A stretch of DNA of 49,011 nt, taken from the NCBI GenBank assembly GCA_019429205.1, contig JAHYIT010000023.1:1-49011 (forward strand), read 5' to 3'. Position 1 is the stretch's first letter. Each line of letters begins with the position of its first letter. The stretch is from Mariniphaga sp. (GTDB taxonomy: Bacteria; Bacteroidota; Bacteroidia; Bacteroidales; Prolixibacteraceae). The notes under the pieces are model-generated. The model had not been told where the DNA came from. It did not search any database and worked only from the letters and a program-made list of their open reading frames with translations. This document shows, one piece after another, positions 17,272-27,215 of this stretch. Position numbers and translations under genes: made by a program.

Positions 17272-18146
17272 CCTTTCAACGCTTCTGCACCGCTGACAAT
17301 TTCAAGAATTTCATTGGTAATAGAAGCCTGGCGAATTTTATTGTATTGAAGTGTTAAATCTTTAAGCAACTCGGTGGCATTGTCGGTAGCCTGGTGCATG
17401 GCTGTCATTCTTGCTCCGTGTTCCGCGGCATGAGAATCGAGCATAGCTTTGTAAAATTGAATTTTTAAGCTTCTGGGAATCAGTTCCTGAATCATATATT
17501 CTTTTGAGGGTTCAAAAATATAATCATAATACTGGTTCCCTTTTGTCTCAGTTTCCAATTCAACAGGAAGAAATTGCTCGGTGGTATTTATTTGAGTGGC
17601 AGCATTTAAAAACTGGTTGTAAACCAACTCCACTTTGTCATATTTTCCATCGGCAAAACTTTTCATAATTTTTTCCGCAAGCAGGTAAACATGATCAAAG
17701 TCAAGGGTTTCGAAAAGTTCCTGATGGCTTTCCACCACATTCATTCCCCTGAGTTTAACTTGTTTTTCAGCCTGTTTTCCAATACAAATAAAATCAACTT
17801 CACCCAGTTGTAACTGGAGGCTGTATTTGTTATGAACCAGTTCAAATGCTTTTTTGGCAATGTTCATATTAAAACCGCCACACAAGCCCCTGTTCGATGA
17901 AATCAGCACAATTAAAATCTTTTCCGGTTCCCTCTGTTGGGTATAAACCGATTCGTCTGCATCTTCGAGGTTGGCTCCGAGTGAAATTAAAATTTGGTGC
18001 AATTTGTCCGCGTAAGGACGGATTTGAAGTATAGCATCCTGTGCTTTTTTGAGCCTGGCTGCAGAAATCATCTTCATTGCACTGGTAACTTGCCGGGTAG
18101 TTTTAACCGATACTATGCGCGTACGTATTTCTTTTAAACCTGCCAT
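17268..18146 (-). CDS. atpG: ATP synthase F1 gamma subunit
   Basis: 292 residues. The two terminal helices that make the central rotor are clear: the N-terminal 'MAGLKEIRTRIVSVKTTRQV' with TSAMKMISAARLKKAQ, and the C-terminal NKIRQASITNEILEIVSGAEAL. It is the last gene of the minus-strand ATP synthase operon, 11 bases after atpA. The usual next genes, atpD (beta) and atpC (epsilon), do not follow; the neighbouring gene is a convergent methyltransferase. In many Bacteroidota atpD-atpC form a separate operon. Confidence 0.97.
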   Translation of the reverse strand: MAGLKEIRTRIVSVKTTRQVTSAMKMISAARLKKAQDAILQIRPYADKLHQILISLGANLEDADESVYTQQREPEKILIVLISSNRGLCGGFNMNIAKKAFELVHNKYSLQLQLGEVDFICIGKQAEKQVKLRGMNVVESHQELFETLDFDHVYLLAEKIMKSFADGKYDKVELVYNQFLNAATQINTTEQFLPVELETETKGNQYYDYIFEPSKEYMIQELIPRSLKIQFYKAMLDSHAAEHGARMTAMHQATDNATELLKDLTLQYNKIRQASITNEILEIVSGAEALKG

Positions 18147-18157
18147 GTTTTAACAAT

Positions 18158-19744
18158 TCAGTCTTTTTTTTGGTATTTGGCCGCTACTTCAGCTGCTACA
18201 TCTGTTAAAACTTTTTCAATTTTTTCTGTCATGTTCCCTTCTTTTATGGAATCGAGCACATCGCGATGTTCCATTTCCATGAGTTCGAGGAAAGCATTTT
18301 CAAACTCTTTAACCTTTTCTGCCTGAACGGCCTTTAATAATTCATTTACTCCGCAGTAAATAATGGAAATCTGATGTTCCACTTTCATTGGGGAGTATTG
18401 ATTTTGTTTCAGTATTTCCATGTTTTTCCGGCCTTTGTTGAGTACGCGCATGGTGGCTACATCGAGATCGGATCCAAACTTGGAAAATGCTTCGAGTTCG
18501 CGATACTGCGCCTGGTCAAGTTTCAGTGTGCCGGCAATTTTTTTCATGGATTTGATTTGCGCGTTTCCACCAACGCGCGAAACGGAAATACCCACATTAA
18601 TAGCCGGCCTGAATCCGGAGTTGAACAGGTTCGATTCCAGGAAGATCTGCCCGTCGGTAATGGAAATTACGTTGGTTGGAATGTATGCTGAAACGTCGCC
18701 GGCCTGGGTTTCTATAATAGGAAGCGCTGTAAGCGAACCGCCTCCTTTTACCTTGTTTTTCAGACCCTCGGGCAAATCGTTCATTTGGGCGGCAATTTCG
18801 TCCGATTCAATGATTTTTGCCGCACGCTCAAGTAATCTGGAATGCAAATAAAAAACATCACCCGGGTAAGCTTCACGGCCGGGAGGTCGTCGTAACAACA
18901 ATGAAACTTCACGGTACGAAACTGCCTGTTTCGAAAGGTCGTCGAGCACAATCAGTGCATCGCGGCCTGTATCGCGAAAATATTCGCCGATGGACATTCC
19001 CGCGTAAGGTGCATAAAATTGCAATGCAGCCGGGTCTGATGCAGTGGAAGACACAATAATGGTGTAATCCATTGCTCCGTGTTTCTGAAGGGTAGCAGCA
19101 ATATTGGCTACAGTTGATCCTTTTTGCCCAACTGCAACATAAATACAATAAACCGGTTTCCCTTTTTCGAAATTTTCACGCTGGTTAATAATGGTATCAA
19201 TGGCTACTGCCGTTTTACCGGTTTGCCGGTCGCCAATAATCAGTTCGCGCTGACCGCGGCCAATGGGAATCATGGCATCGATAGCTTTCAGCCCGGTTTG
19301 GAGCGGCTGTTTAACCGGCTGACGATAAATTACACCCGGCGCTTTCCGTTCCAGAGGAAATTCAATAAGTTCACCTGTAATGGGCCCTTTCCCGTCTATT
19401 GGTTCGCCAATGGTATTGATTACCCTGCCAACCAGGTTTTCTCCAACATTAATAGAAGCAATACGCTGAAGCCGTTTTACTGTATCGCCTTCCTTTACTT
19501 CTTCAGAAAGGCCAAGTAATACCGCGCCCACATTATCCTCTTCCAGGTTCAGAATAATGCCTTTTATTCCACTTTCGAATTCAATCATTTCATTCGATTC
19601 TACATTCGAAAGGCCGTAAATACGGGCAATTCCATCGCCAATCTGCAAAACGGTGCCCACTTCTTCCAATTCGGCTTCTGATTTGAAGCTTTCCAGTTGT
19701 TGCTTCAGAATTTCAGATATTTCAGCCGGTTTAATGTTTATCAT
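18158..19744 (-). CDS. atpA: ATP synthase F1 alpha subunit
   Basis: 528 residues, normal for the family. Walker [10 protein letters not shown] lies near residue 170 and the ATP synthase alpha/beta signature with its arginine finger is present in [14 protein letters not shown]. The N-terminal beta-barrel ([19 protein letters not shown]) is complete. Alpha holds the non-catalytic nucleotide sites of the F1 hexamer. It lies 26 bases after atpH and 11 bases before atpG in the operon. Confidence 0.98.
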   Translation of the reverse strand: MINIKPAEISEILKQQLESFKSEAELEEVGTVLQIGDGIARIYGLSNVESNEMIEFESGIKGIILNLEEDNVGAVLLGLSEEVKEGDTVKRLQRIASINVGENLVGRVINTIGEPIDGKGPITGELIEFPLERKAPGVIYRQPVKQPLQTGLKAIDAMIPIGRGQRELIIGDRQTGKTAVAIDTIINQRENFEKGKPVYCIYVAVGQKGSTVANIAATLQKHGAMDYTIIVSSTASDPAALQFYAPYAGMSIGEYFRDTGRDALIVLDDLSKQAVSYREVSLLLRRPPGREAYPGDVFYLHSRLLERAAKIIESDEIAAQMNDLPEGLKNKVKGGGSLTALPIIETQAGDVSAYIPTNVISITDGQIFLESNLFNSGFRPAINVGISVSRVGGNAQIKSMKKIAGTLKLDQAQYRELEAFSKFGSDLDVATMRVLNKGRKNMEILKQNQYSPMKVEHQISIIYCGVNELLKAVQAEKVKEFENAFLELMEMEHRDVLDSIKEGNMTEKIEKVLTDVAAEVAAKYQKKD

Positions 19745-19770
19745 TTTTAGTATTTTCTTTTTGAAGCTTT

Positions 19771-20316
19771 TTACAATTGTGTTTTCAGCATTTCCTGTTT
19801 CAGCTTATTTAGATGCGTAAAAATGCTGGCGTCGTATTGTTTGTCATCAATTCGCAAAATCATTCCGCCAATCAGATGTGGATTTACTCTTGCCGAGAGT
19901 TCGACTTTGGTCTCCAGTTCTTCTTCCAGAATTTTTTTTGCTTTTTTCAGCAGCTTTTCATCTATAGTTTGTGCGGTGGTAATTACTGCTGTTTTTATAT
20001 TTTTTTCTTTTCGTATAAGTGTTAAAACGTTTCTGCAAATTGAAGGGATAAATACTTCCCGGTTGTTTTGTACAACCAGTTCGAGAAACTGCAGGGTAAG
20101 CGAACTTATTTTTTTTTGAAAAATGAGCCTGATGATGTGCACTTTTTTCGAAGTTTTTACCACAGGACTTTTCAGCAGAAGGATAAAATCTTCCGACTGA
20201 ATGCAAACATCTGAAATCAAATCCATGTCTTCTTTAAGCGAAACAAGCTGGTTTTTTTCTTTGGCCAGCGAAAAAATTGCTTTGGCATACCTTACTGTTA
20301 TTGCACTTTCATCCAT
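19771..20316 (-). CDS. atpH: ATP synthase delta (OSCP-like) subunit
   Basis: 181 residues with the N-terminal helical bundle ([17 protein letters not shown]) and the C-terminal signature [23 protein letters not shown]. The delta subunit clamps the peripheral b-stalk to the top of F1. It is packed between atpF (4-base gap) and atpA. Confidence 0.95.
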   Translation of the reverse strand: MDESAITVRYAKAIFSLAKEKNQLVSLKEDMDLISDVCIQSEDFILLLKSPVVKTSKKVHIIRLIFQKKISSLTLQFLELVVQNNREVFIPSICRNVLTLIRKEKNIKTAVITTAQTIDEKLLKKAKKILEEELETKVELSARVNPHLIGGMILRIDDKQYDASIFTHLNKLKQEMLKTQL

Positions 20317-20320
20317 GCCG

Positions 20321-20815
20321 TTAATTCAGTTTTATTTCGTCTATTAGCTTGTTAACCATTTCCTGTTGCTGTTTGTTTCCGGCCATTTCTTTCCGGATAA
20401 CTTTTTCGGCAATCATCAGCGAAATTTCAGTCATTTGCTGCTTCATTTCAGTAATGGCTTTTGCTTTTTCGTTTTCAATTTGCCGGCGTGCATTTTCAAT
20501 GCTTTTTTGGGTTTCGAAGGAAGCTTTTTCTTTGGCTTCTGCAACAATGCCATCTTTCAGGTTCATGGCTTGGCGCATGATTGCATCTTTTTCCTTCCGG
20601 GCTTCTGCCAAAAGCAGTTCATTGCCGGCTTTCAGGTTTGCCATTTCCTGGCGGGCTTTTTCCGCAGCATTCAATGCGCTTTCAATGGATTCTTCGCGCT
20701 CGTATAGTCCGTTTAGGATTGGCCGCCATGCAAATTTTTTCAACACAAACGCTACAATTCCAAAGACGATAATCATCCAGAATATTGTTCCTACATTTGG
20801 AGTAACCAGTTCCAT
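20321..20815 (-). CDS. atpF: ATP synthase F0 b subunit
   Basis: 164 residues: one N-terminal membrane helix (about residues 8-28, IFWMIIVFGIVAFVLKKFAW) followed by a long charged helix rich in Ala, Glu and Lys, as expected for the peripheral stalk. It precedes atpH by 4 bases and follows atpE by 91 bases; this gap has no recognisable gene. Confidence 0.95.
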   Translation of the reverse strand: MELVTPNVGTIFWMIIVFGIVAFVLKKFAWRPILNGLYEREESIESALNAAEKARQEMANLKAGNELLLAEARKEKDAIMRQAMNLKDGIVAEAKEKASFETQKSIENARRQIENEKAKAITEMKQQMTEISLMIAEKVIRKEMAGNKQQQEMVNKLIDEIKLN

Positions 20816-20906
20816 AATCAGTACTGTTTATATTTATTTCAATTTTTTCAGAATAAAGAAAACAGCACCTCAGGCAATCCCTGAGGATACTGTATTAATT
20901 TGATTG

Positions 20907-21173
20907 TTACACGAAAAGAACCAGCGCACAAACAATAACGGCAAAAAAGGAAACCCCTTCAATTAAAGCTGCCGAAACAATCATGTTTGAACGAATGTCT
21001 CCGCTGGCTTCGGGTTGACGGGCAATGGCCTCCATGGCACTAGCGCCAATCTTGCTGATACCAAAAGCTGCCCCAAAAGCTGTAAGAGCTGCCGCGAAAG
21101 CTGCTCCCAACTCACTGAACTGGGCTGCTCCTTCAGTTACCTGTAACAAAACGCTTAAAATAGCTGATAACAT
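20907..21173 (-). CDS. atpE: ATP synthase F0 c subunit
   Basis: 88 residues forming a two-helix hairpin, with the conserved polar loop Arg52-Gln53-Pro54 and the ion-carrying carboxylate Glu72 in helix 2 (AALIEGVSFF). The residues around Glu72 do not show the Glu-Ser/Thr pattern of sodium-binding rings, so proton coupling is the simplest reading. An extra hydrophobic N-terminal segment of about 15 residues precedes helix 1. It is 24 bases after atpB. Confidence 0.95.
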   Translation of the reverse strand: MLSAILSVLLQVTEGAAQFSELGAAFAAALTAFGAAFGISKIGASAMEAIARQPEASGDIRSNMIVSAALIEGVSFFAVIVCALVLFV

Positions 21174-21197
21174 AGCAATTAATTTTAAAAATGAATA

Positions 21198-22316
21198 TTA
21201 ATGGTGTTCTGCTGAAGCCATTCCAAAATAAATGGCAGACAACAGTGTAAAAACATATGCCTGAATAAATGATACTAGAACATCGAGCAGTGTAATGAAA
21301 ACGGCAAACGCTACAGAAATAGGGCTTACCCCATAACCTGCTGCGGGTCCCATCAAACTGCTGAAAATGAAAATCAAACTCAGAAAAACAGTGACAATCA
21401 TGTGCCCGGCCAGCATGTTGGCAAACAAACGCACCATCAAAACAAATGGTTTCGTTATCATCCCTGTCATTTCCAGTAAAGGCATCAGCGGTATGGGTAA
21501 TTTAAGCCAGGTTGGCACATCCGGGTTAAAAATCTCTTTCCAGTAATGTTTGTTCCCGCTAATGTTGGTAACAAAAAATGTAAAAAGCGCCAATACCATC
21601 GTCACTGAAATATTTCCCGTTACGTTGGCTCCGAATGGAAAAATGGGAATTAATCCCAGCAGGTTGGTCAATAATATAAAAAAGAAAAGTGTGAGGAGTG
21701 ATGGCATGAATTTTTTGTAATTTTTATCGCCAATTGAGGGGCGGGCAATTTCGTTTCGAATAAATAAAATAATCGGTTCTACAAGGTTTTGTGTACCTGA
21801 AGGCGCTCTCCCCCTGTTGTGCCTGGCTGTGTGAGCGGCAGCAAAAAGAAGTGAAAACAGAACAATTGCCGAAACCATCGCTCCGGCAACTACCTTGGTA
21901 ATTGAAAGATCAGTCGGTCGTCCAATTTCATGGCCTTGTTCATTCAGTTCAATAATTTTCCCGTTAAATTCTTCACTGTGTGAAATCCGAAATCCCTTAT
22001 AGTCATCATGTGCGTGGTGAAATTTTGACGACATAAAAACATGTAATTTTTTTCCGCTGTGTAATTCGGGGTAATTGCTGTATAAAATTATCGGGAGGGG
22101 GATACTGAAATGTTTGTCTCCATAAGAAGCAATATGCCAGTCGTAGGCATCCAAAACGTGTTCGATAACAAACTTTCCTGCATCAAACCCTTCTTCAGAA
22201 TTGGAGTTACCGTCAGAGTGGTTTTGGTGGTCCCCATCATTTTGGGCTGTCACCGGATTTAACCAGAAGACAGCCATCACTAAGGTCAGAAACAGCCTTA
22301 TGAAAATTGTTGGCAT
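21198..22316 (-). CDS. atpB: ATP synthase F0 a subunit with Bacteroidota-type N-terminal extension
   Basis: 372 residues, longer than the roughly 270 of E. coli. Residues 1-24 are a signal peptide (ending PVTAQ), then comes a His/Asp/Asn-rich periplasmic stretch of about 120 residues, and after it the membrane domain from about residue 150. The essential arginine is in VRLFANMLAGH near residue 293. The extension is typical of Bacteroidota a subunits as I recall them. It forms the proton half-channels against the c-ring. Confidence 0.95.
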   Translation of the reverse strand: MPTIFIRLFLTLVMAVFWLNPVTAQNDGDHQNHSDGNSNSEEGFDAGKFVIEHVLDAYDWHIASYGDKHFSIPLPIILYSNYPELHSGKKLHVFMSSKFHHAHDDYKGFRISHSEEFNGKIIELNEQGHEIGRPTDLSITKVVAGAMVSAIVLFSLLFAAAHTARHNRGRAPSGTQNLVEPIILFIRNEIARPSIGDKNYKKFMPSLLTLFFFILLTNLLGLIPIFPFGANVTGNISVTMVLALFTFFVTNISGNKHYWKEIFNPDVPTWLKLPIPLMPLLEMTGMITKPFVLMVRLFANMLAGHMIVTVFLSLIFIFSSLMGPAAGYGVSPISVAFAVFITLLDVLVSFIQAYVFTLLSAIYFGMASAEHH

Positions 22317-22454
22317 AGTTTTTTTCCGTTTTTACAAGCGTCACAAAAATACAAGAATTTTCAACTCAGGTAAATTTATTTGACATTAATTTCCAAATTA
22401 AAAAGACCTTCAGGTGTTTTGTTGATATATGTCAATGTTTTAATTACCAGATGC

Positions 22455-22844
22455 TTATTTTTTAAAGTTTTTCGATATTTTGGATAATTCGGCCACTTCC
22501 AAAAAAGTAAAAACCATGTAACAAATGACCAGGCAGACAACAAAAACGGCGGCATTTTCGGGCCTTTTGGCAAGGTAAATAAATGCAAAAGCTGAATAAA
22601 GTACAAGCCTGAGAAAAGAGACAAGTACGTTAATACGTGAAAACCGTGCCATGTCATTTTTTGCTACCTGCAATTGAAATGTAAAAGTAACCAGTGTAAT
22701 ATTCAGAAATATTAGAAGCATCCAGGGTAAAACAGCAATGTATTTATCTGGAACAAAAAAGGTAAAAACAATCAAACCAAATACGAATAAAATTAATGCC
22801 GCAACAAATGTTTTAATGATGAACTTATTTAATTCCCTGTTCAT
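22455..22844 (-). CDS. four-helix membrane protein in the AtpI position
   Basis: 129 residues with four hydrophobic helices (about 10-32, 38-57, 75-92 and 98-117), short loops and basic ends. It overlaps the upstream atpZ-like gene by 4 bases (ATG within its stop) and precedes atpB by 138 bases, the slot where atpI is found in other phyla. Sequence resemblance to AtpI is weak, so the role is inferred from place: assembly of the c-ring or Mg/ion handling. The gap 22317-22454 holds no gene I can support. Confidence 0.7.
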   Translation of the reverse strand: MNRELNKFIIKTFVAALILFVFGLIVFTFFVPDKYIAVLPWMLLIFLNITLVTFTFQLQVAKNDMARFSRINVLVSFLRLVLYSAFAFIYLAKRPENAAVFVVCLVICYMVFTFLEVAELSKISKNFKK

Positions 22845-23062
22845 TTTTTTAATAGATTTCGTATTGAATAAAAAACTGAACCAATTACTGAAAGAATCAT
22901 AAGACCCAATGTAAATCCTTTAAATTCGTTTTCCATCCACTGGTCGATTTTGAAACCCAGAAATGTTCCCAGGGCAATGATGCCCATCATTTCGAAGGCC
23001 AGGCTGGAATAACGAATAAAAGAATCAAACTTATTTTTGTTCTTTTGGAATTGGTTTTTCAT
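22841..23062 (-). CDS. AtpZ/AtpI-like small membrane protein
   Basis: The start is taken at ATG 23060-23062 (MKNQFQKNKNKF), giving 73 residues; a longer frame would overlap much of the upstream gene without family support. Two membrane helices carry the AtpZ-type pattern: 'IIALGTFLGFKIDQWMEN' then FTLGLMILSVIGSVFYSI. These proteins assist assembly of the rotor or form a Mg/Ca channel with AtpI. The start lies inside the end of the bactofilin gene (32-base overlap) in another frame. Confidence 0.82.
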   Translation of the reverse strand: MKNQFQKNKNKFDSFIRYSSLAFEMMGIIALGTFLGFKIDQWMENEFKGFTLGLMILSVIGSVFYSIRNLLKK

Positions 23063-23426
23063 TTTTTTCTTTGGAATCTCCCATAGTGCAGGTTCCGGTG
23101 AAAAGTGAACCCGGTTCAACGGATAATTTTCCTGCAATTACATCTCCAAATATACGTGCCGAAGATTTCATGGTGAGCAATTCCGATACAATAATTTTCC
23201 CTTTTAAATATCCTGAAACTTCAATGTTGTTGCAGTCAATTTCCCCTTCAACCCGGCCTTTAGGCCCAATAACCAGCCTTCCCTTTGCGTTGATGTTTCC
23301 ATTTAGCTCACCGTCAATCCTGATGTCACCATTTGCTGAAATGTCCCCTTTTATTAATGTTCCTTCGCTAATAATGTTTATGGATTGATTGAGGTTGTCG
23401 CCATAGTTTGATGTTTGTTTTGCCAT
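23031..23426 (-). CDS. bactofilin
   Basis: 131 residues from ATG 23424-23426 (MAKQTSNYG); in-frame ATGs at 23438 and 23453 are alternatives. The core at about residues 15-110 is a regular right-handed beta-helix: repeats such as GTLIKGDISANGDIRIDGEL and GRLVIGPKGRVEGEIDC with a hydrophobic residue at every second or third position, flanked by disordered polar tails. Bactofilins polymerise without nucleotide into membrane-associated filaments used in shape or polarity. The gene is first in the ATP synthase operon and overlaps atpZ, suggesting co-translation. No M23 peptidase gene, the common partner, is adjacent. Confidence 0.92.
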   Translation of the reverse strand: MAKQTSNYGDNLNQSINIISEGTLIKGDISANGDIRIDGELNGNINAKGRLVIGPKGRVEGEIDCNNIEVSGYLKGKIIVSELLTMKSSARIFGDVIAGKLSVEPGSLFTGTCTMGDSKEKNEKPIPKEQK

Positions 23427-23686
23427 TTTAAATTTCATTTTTTTTATGTTCATTGAAACTGGAAAACCACAATAATTTGTCAGGAATATCTGAAGACAAT
23501 TTAATATGTTCCCGCTCTGAATTAATTTTTCAATTAAACCGGATTTAAGGTAAAATATTTTTCCCTATAAAAATTCGGCTGAAATTACAAATAATTCCTT
23601 TTACAACAATGGTTGAGGTTAATTTTATGTGTTCAGAAATAAATCAGGCAGGACCAGAGGTTTTTATTTGAAATAACTTCAAATTA

Positions 23687-24685
23687 TCAAATGCTGTTGT
23701 AAGCCCACTTCAGGTAAACGCTTCCCCAGGTAAAACCTGCCCCAAATGCTGCCAGAATAATATTGTCACCTTTTTTAAGTTGCTTCTCGTAATCCCACAG
23801 GCACAAAGGTATGGTTGCTGCCGTTGTATTGCCGTATTTTTGGATGTTAATCATTACTTTATCTTTGTTAACTCCCATTCTTCTGGCAGTGGCATCAATA
23901 ATACGCATATTGGCCTGGTGTGGAACCAGCCAGGCAACATCTTCGGGTTTAAGTTGGTGGCGTTCCATAATTTCGGCAGCCACATCGGCCATTCCGGTAA
24001 CAGCATATTTAAAAACTATTTGCCCTTCCTGGTAAACGAAGTGTTCCTCGTTTTCAACTGTTTCGCAGGAAGCCGGTCGCAATGATCCACCTGCCTTCAT
24101 GTGCAGGTGATGTCGTCCTAAACCATCAACACGATGAATGTAATCCATTATCCCAACTTCGTCAATGGTGGGTTCCAGCATAACAGCGGTTCCGGCATCG
24201 CCAAAAAGCGGGCAGGTTGTGCGGTCATTGTAATTGGTAATGGCCGACATTTTATCGGCGCCCACCACAATCACTTTACGGTATCGTCCCGATTCAATAA
24301 ACTGAGTTGCAGTTGCCAGGGCGAAAATAAATCCGGAACAGGCAGCATTCAAATCGAAACTCCAGGCATTATGTATGCCGGTTTTATGTGCAATAATATT
24401 TGCAGTGGCGGGAAATGGCATGTCAGGAGTAATGGTAGCACAAATGAGTAAATCCACTTCATCAGGTGAAATATTCGTTTTTTGCAGCAATTCTTTAACC
24501 GCTTCAGCTCCCATAAAACTGGTAGCTTTTCCTTCCTTTTTCAGAATACGGCGTTCTTTTATACCGATACGCTGCATAATCCATTCGTCTGAAGTATCAA
24601 CCATGGTGCTCAGCTCATCGTTAGTTAACCTGTATTCCGGCAAGTATGCACCCACACCTGTAATTGCTGCCCTTATTTTAGCCAT
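23687..24685 (-). CDS. fabH: 3-oxoacyl-ACP synthase III
   Basis: 332 residues with the full FabH triad: Cys116 in NAACSGF, His in [11 protein letters not shown] near 257, and Asn in KYGNTTAAT near 287. It starts fatty-acid chains by condensing an acyl-CoA with malonyl-ACP; Bacteroidota versions often accept branched starters. It is 6 bases after rpmF. plsX, which commonly sits between rpmF and fabH, is missing here. The 233 bases after its stop (23454-23686) contain no gene. Confidence 0.96.
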   Translation of the reverse strand: MAKIRAAITGVGAYLPEYRLTNDELSTMVDTSDEWIMQRIGIKERRILKKEGKATSFMGAEAVKELLQKTNISPDEVDLLICATITPDMPFPATANIIAHKTGIHNAWSFDLNAACSGFIFALATATQFIESGRYRKVIVVGADKMSAITNYNDRTTCPLFGDAGTAVMLEPTIDEVGIMDYIHRVDGLGRHHLHMKAGGSLRPASCETVENEEHFVYQEGQIVFKYAVTGMADVAAEIMERHQLKPEDVAWLVPHQANMRIIDATARRMGVNKDKVMINIQKYGNTTAATIPLCLWDYEKQLKKGDNIILAAFGAGFTWGSVYLKWAYNSI

Positions 24686-24691
24686 TCATAT

Positions 24692-24877
24692 TTAAACTGC
24701 AATTTCTTTTTCAATTACCTGCTTGCCTCTGTAATATCCGCATTCAGGACAAATGTGGTGGTATTTTACCGTTGCCCCGCAATTTGAACAAGTAGCAAGT
24801 GTTGGAAGGGAAGCTTTGTAGTGTGTACGTCTTTTGTTCCTTCTGGTTTTCGAAATTCTGCTCTTTGGATGTGCCAT
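24692..24877 (-). CDS. rpmF: 50S ribosomal protein L32
   Basis: 61 residues beginning MAHPKSRISKTRRNKRRTHY, the standard L32 N-terminus. It is the zinc-binding form: CSNC and CPEC pairs at about residues 33-36 and 45-48. It lies between the yceD-like gene (12-base gap) and fabH, a conserved cluster linking translation and lipid synthesis. Confidence 0.98.
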   Translation of the reverse strand: MAHPKSRISKTRRNKRRTHYKASLPTLATCSNCGATVKYHHICPECGYYRGKQVIEKEIAV

Positions 24878-24889
24878 GATATTTCAATT

Positions 24890-25417
24890 TTAATTATTAT
24901 TCCAGTTTTTTAATGCCGCCCAACGTGGGTCGGTTATCTCTTCTTTTTGTTCTTTTTTGTGTTCGTATTTTTTTAGTGCTTCAAGCATTTCGTTATTGCA
25001 ACCACTCGCTCCCTTTTTGTCGGGGTGTACATGCCTGATTGGAATACTTAAAACAATGTATTCATAAATTAACTGGACCAGGTTAATCCGGTGTTCTTCA
25101 GGTAAAACCCATATAATTTCGTCGTCTTCGTAATCACTTTCGCCAAACTTTACAAAAAGCTCGCTTTTGTGTTTAATTTTTTGCCTGTAATTTTCGAGGC
25201 AACGGTCACAGGTAAGTTCCACCCATCCGTTAAGTTTGAAAAAGAGTTTTAGAAATGAACTTCTTTTTTCAAGTTTTACCTTCACGTTAATGTTGCCAAC
25301 GTTAACCAGTCCCTGTTCAAAGTGTTCAAAGAACGAATCCCGAACTTCAAATTCGAACTCGTGCAGGCCTTCGTTAAGACCTTTAAACTCGACATCGTAT
25401 TTTGCTCTCCAGCCCAT
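24890..25417 (-). CDS. YceD/DUF177-family protein
   Basis: The ATG at 25415-25417 (MGWRAKYDVEFKGL) is chosen over the ATG 108 bases upstream because the family begins here; 175 residues. The DUF177 signature is clear: WVELTCDRCLENY with the CxxC pair, then 'HRINLVQLIYEYIVLSIPIR' and HPDKKGASGCN, ending in DPRWAALKNW. Its bacterial and plastid relatives are needed for 23S rRNA accumulation. The position directly before rpmF is conserved across bacteria. Confidence 0.93.
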   Translation of the reverse strand: MGWRAKYDVEFKGLNEGLHEFEFEVRDSFFEHFEQGLVNVGNINVKVKLEKRSSFLKLFFKLNGWVELTCDRCLENYRQKIKHKSELFVKFGESDYEDDEIIWVLPEEHRINLVQLIYEYIVLSIPIRHVHPDKKGASGCNNEMLEALKKYEHKKEQKEEITDPRWAALKNWNNN

Positions 25418-25537
25418 GGTTCGAAAAAAGTGTTGCAAAAGTATAAATTTTTTATGAATGGGGGAATGGTAAAACGAAAAATCAGGTATAATTAAGCAGG
25501 AACGTTCAAAATTGGCTTTCCCCAAATGAACTATTTA

Positions 25538-27052
25538 CTATTCATTTGTTTTCAATCCGGATCTTGCTTTTTCCCTTGCCTGTTCAAATTTGTTTCTCAT
25601 ATCTTTCAACGCATTTTGGGAACCGGCATTGTCTGCAAGATTCACAAATTCTTCCGGGTCGTTTTTATGATCGTACAATTCTTCATTTCCCTGCTCAATG
25701 TTTTCTCCCCACCGGGTATATCTCCAACGGTCGGTACGAAGGGTAGCATCACGTCCCTGATAAGAAACCGTATATGCAATCGCATTTGGATTTTCCTGCT
25801 TTTCCCCTCTGAGGTAACCCACCAGACTCTTCCCCTGTAAAATTTCAGGTTGCTGGTCAGTAAATCCGCACAATTCGGTAAGCGTGGGATAAAGGTCGAG
25901 CAACTCGGTGATGGTGGTGCACGAAGTACCGTAATTGTTTTCATAACCCGGAACAGAAATTATCAAAGGAGCGCGAACGCTGCCTTCCCACAGGCTTATT
26001 TTCGACCAGCAGTCGTGTTCACCCAGATTATAACCGTGGTCGGACAAAAAAATGACAATGGTTTCATCCCTCAGTTTCAATCGGTCGAGGGTTTCCAGCA
26101 GCCGTCCTACCTGTTGGTCCATGAAGCGCACACTGGCCATGTAAGCACTGATTGTCTGACGTTTTTGAAGTTCGTTCATGCCAAAAACTTTTTCGTTTTG
26201 ACGGCGCAATGCCTGTTCCGGAACATTTTCTCCAATTTTTAGCGGGGGTAAAACCATCTCGTTTTCAGGGTAAGGAGCAAAACAATTTTCGGGTGCAATT
26301 AGTGGTACATGTGGTCTGACAAAACCCACAGCCAGGAAAAACGGTGCATCTTTTTTAATACGCTGTTTGTTTGTCCCATGCTTTGGCACTTTCCCTACAC
26401 GGTTCTCCAATATTGCAATAGCCTGTGTTGTTGCCATGTAATCGGCCTGAGTTTCTTCCAATTCATCGGGAACTATCATCCGGGCAAAATTGGAACCGTA
26501 ATGGGTATTTTTCGGAGAAAGCAGTTCAAGTTTCCCTGGCCCAAGAGTTTCCGAGGCCATTACATTATAAGCATAGTCCCAGGAATCAGGTTCGTCGCCA
26601 CCGGGTTCACCCCGCTCGATTCCGCCCGGTACACCCATGTGGTAAATTTTTGAAACGCGTGCAGTAAAATAACCGTTTTCACGGAAAAAACCGGCCATGG
26701 AAGGATGGTTAGCCAGTGCCGGTGTTTCTTTTTTGTAGCTACCCAACTGGTCGTTGTTGTTTAAAATGCCATTGGTTTCGGGATAGAGCCCGCTCATAAA
26801 AGAAGCACGCGAAGGCCCGCAAAGCGGATACTGGCAATAGGCACGTGAAAATTGTACACCTTCTTTGGCCAACCGGTCGAGATGCGGCGTGTGTTTGTCA
26901 ATATTCATGTAAGGACCGATTCGGGTGTTCAGGTCGTCGGAAATAATGAGGAGAATGTTTGGTTTTTGGGCATTTATATCCGGCATTGCTAAAAAAAGAA
27001 ATATCAGTACTGTTAAAAGAAAATTGCTTTTTTTATTGAAGTGATTTTCCAT
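25538..27052 (-). CDS. secreted sulfatase, iduronate-2-sulfatase-like (S1 family)
   Basis: 504 residues with a signal peptide (about 1-28, ending DINAQ). The formylglycine motif CGPSR is at 78-82, where Cys78 would be matured by a sulfatase-modifying enzyme. Metal ligands Asp39-Asp40 (IISDDLN) and the C-terminal pair FLSDHGYNLGEH are in place. Sequence features such as KIYHMGVPGG and DPEEFVNLAD match iduronate-2-sulfatase-type enzymes, so the substrate is probably a sulfated glycan or algal polysaccharide. It is not inside a polysaccharide-utilisation cluster in this window. Confidence 0.93.
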   Translation of the reverse strand: MENHFNKKSNFLLTVLIFLFLAMPDINAQKPNILLIISDDLNTRIGPYMNIDKHTPHLDRLAKEGVQFSRAYCQYPLCGPSRASFMSGLYPETNGILNNNDQLGSYKKETPALANHPSMAGFFRENGYFTARVSKIYHMGVPGGIERGEPGGDEPDSWDYAYNVMASETLGPGKLELLSPKNTHYGSNFARMIVPDELEETQADYMATTQAIAILENRVGKVPKHGTNKQRIKKDAPFFLAVGFVRPHVPLIAPENCFAPYPENEMVLPPLKIGENVPEQALRRQNEKVFGMNELQKRQTISAYMASVRFMDQQVGRLLETLDRLKLRDETIVIFLSDHGYNLGEHDCWSKISLWEGSVRAPLIISVPGYENNYGTSCTTITELLDLYPTLTELCGFTDQQPEILQGKSLVGYLRGEKQENPNAIAYTVSYQGRDATLRTDRWRYTRWGENIEQGNEELYDHKNDPEEFVNLADNAGSQNALKDMRNKFEQAREKARSGLKTNE

Positions 27053-27215
27053 GATACTAACAAGTTGTGGTTATTTATAAAAAACTTTTTTCTGGCAAAT
27101 AGAATCTGAATTGTAAAAGTAGCCAAAACTTCTCTTCCTGATATCAATTCTGCTTTTTATCACGCTTTATCTGGGAATTGTTTATTTATTTTGTAGAGGA
27201 AAAAAATATATAAAT

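Noticed and set aside
20349-20903. 184-codon plus-strand ORF opposite atpF
   Set aside because: It is a mirror of the Ala/Glu/Lys-rich atpF codons with Phe/Ser-rich low-complexity translation and no independent support.
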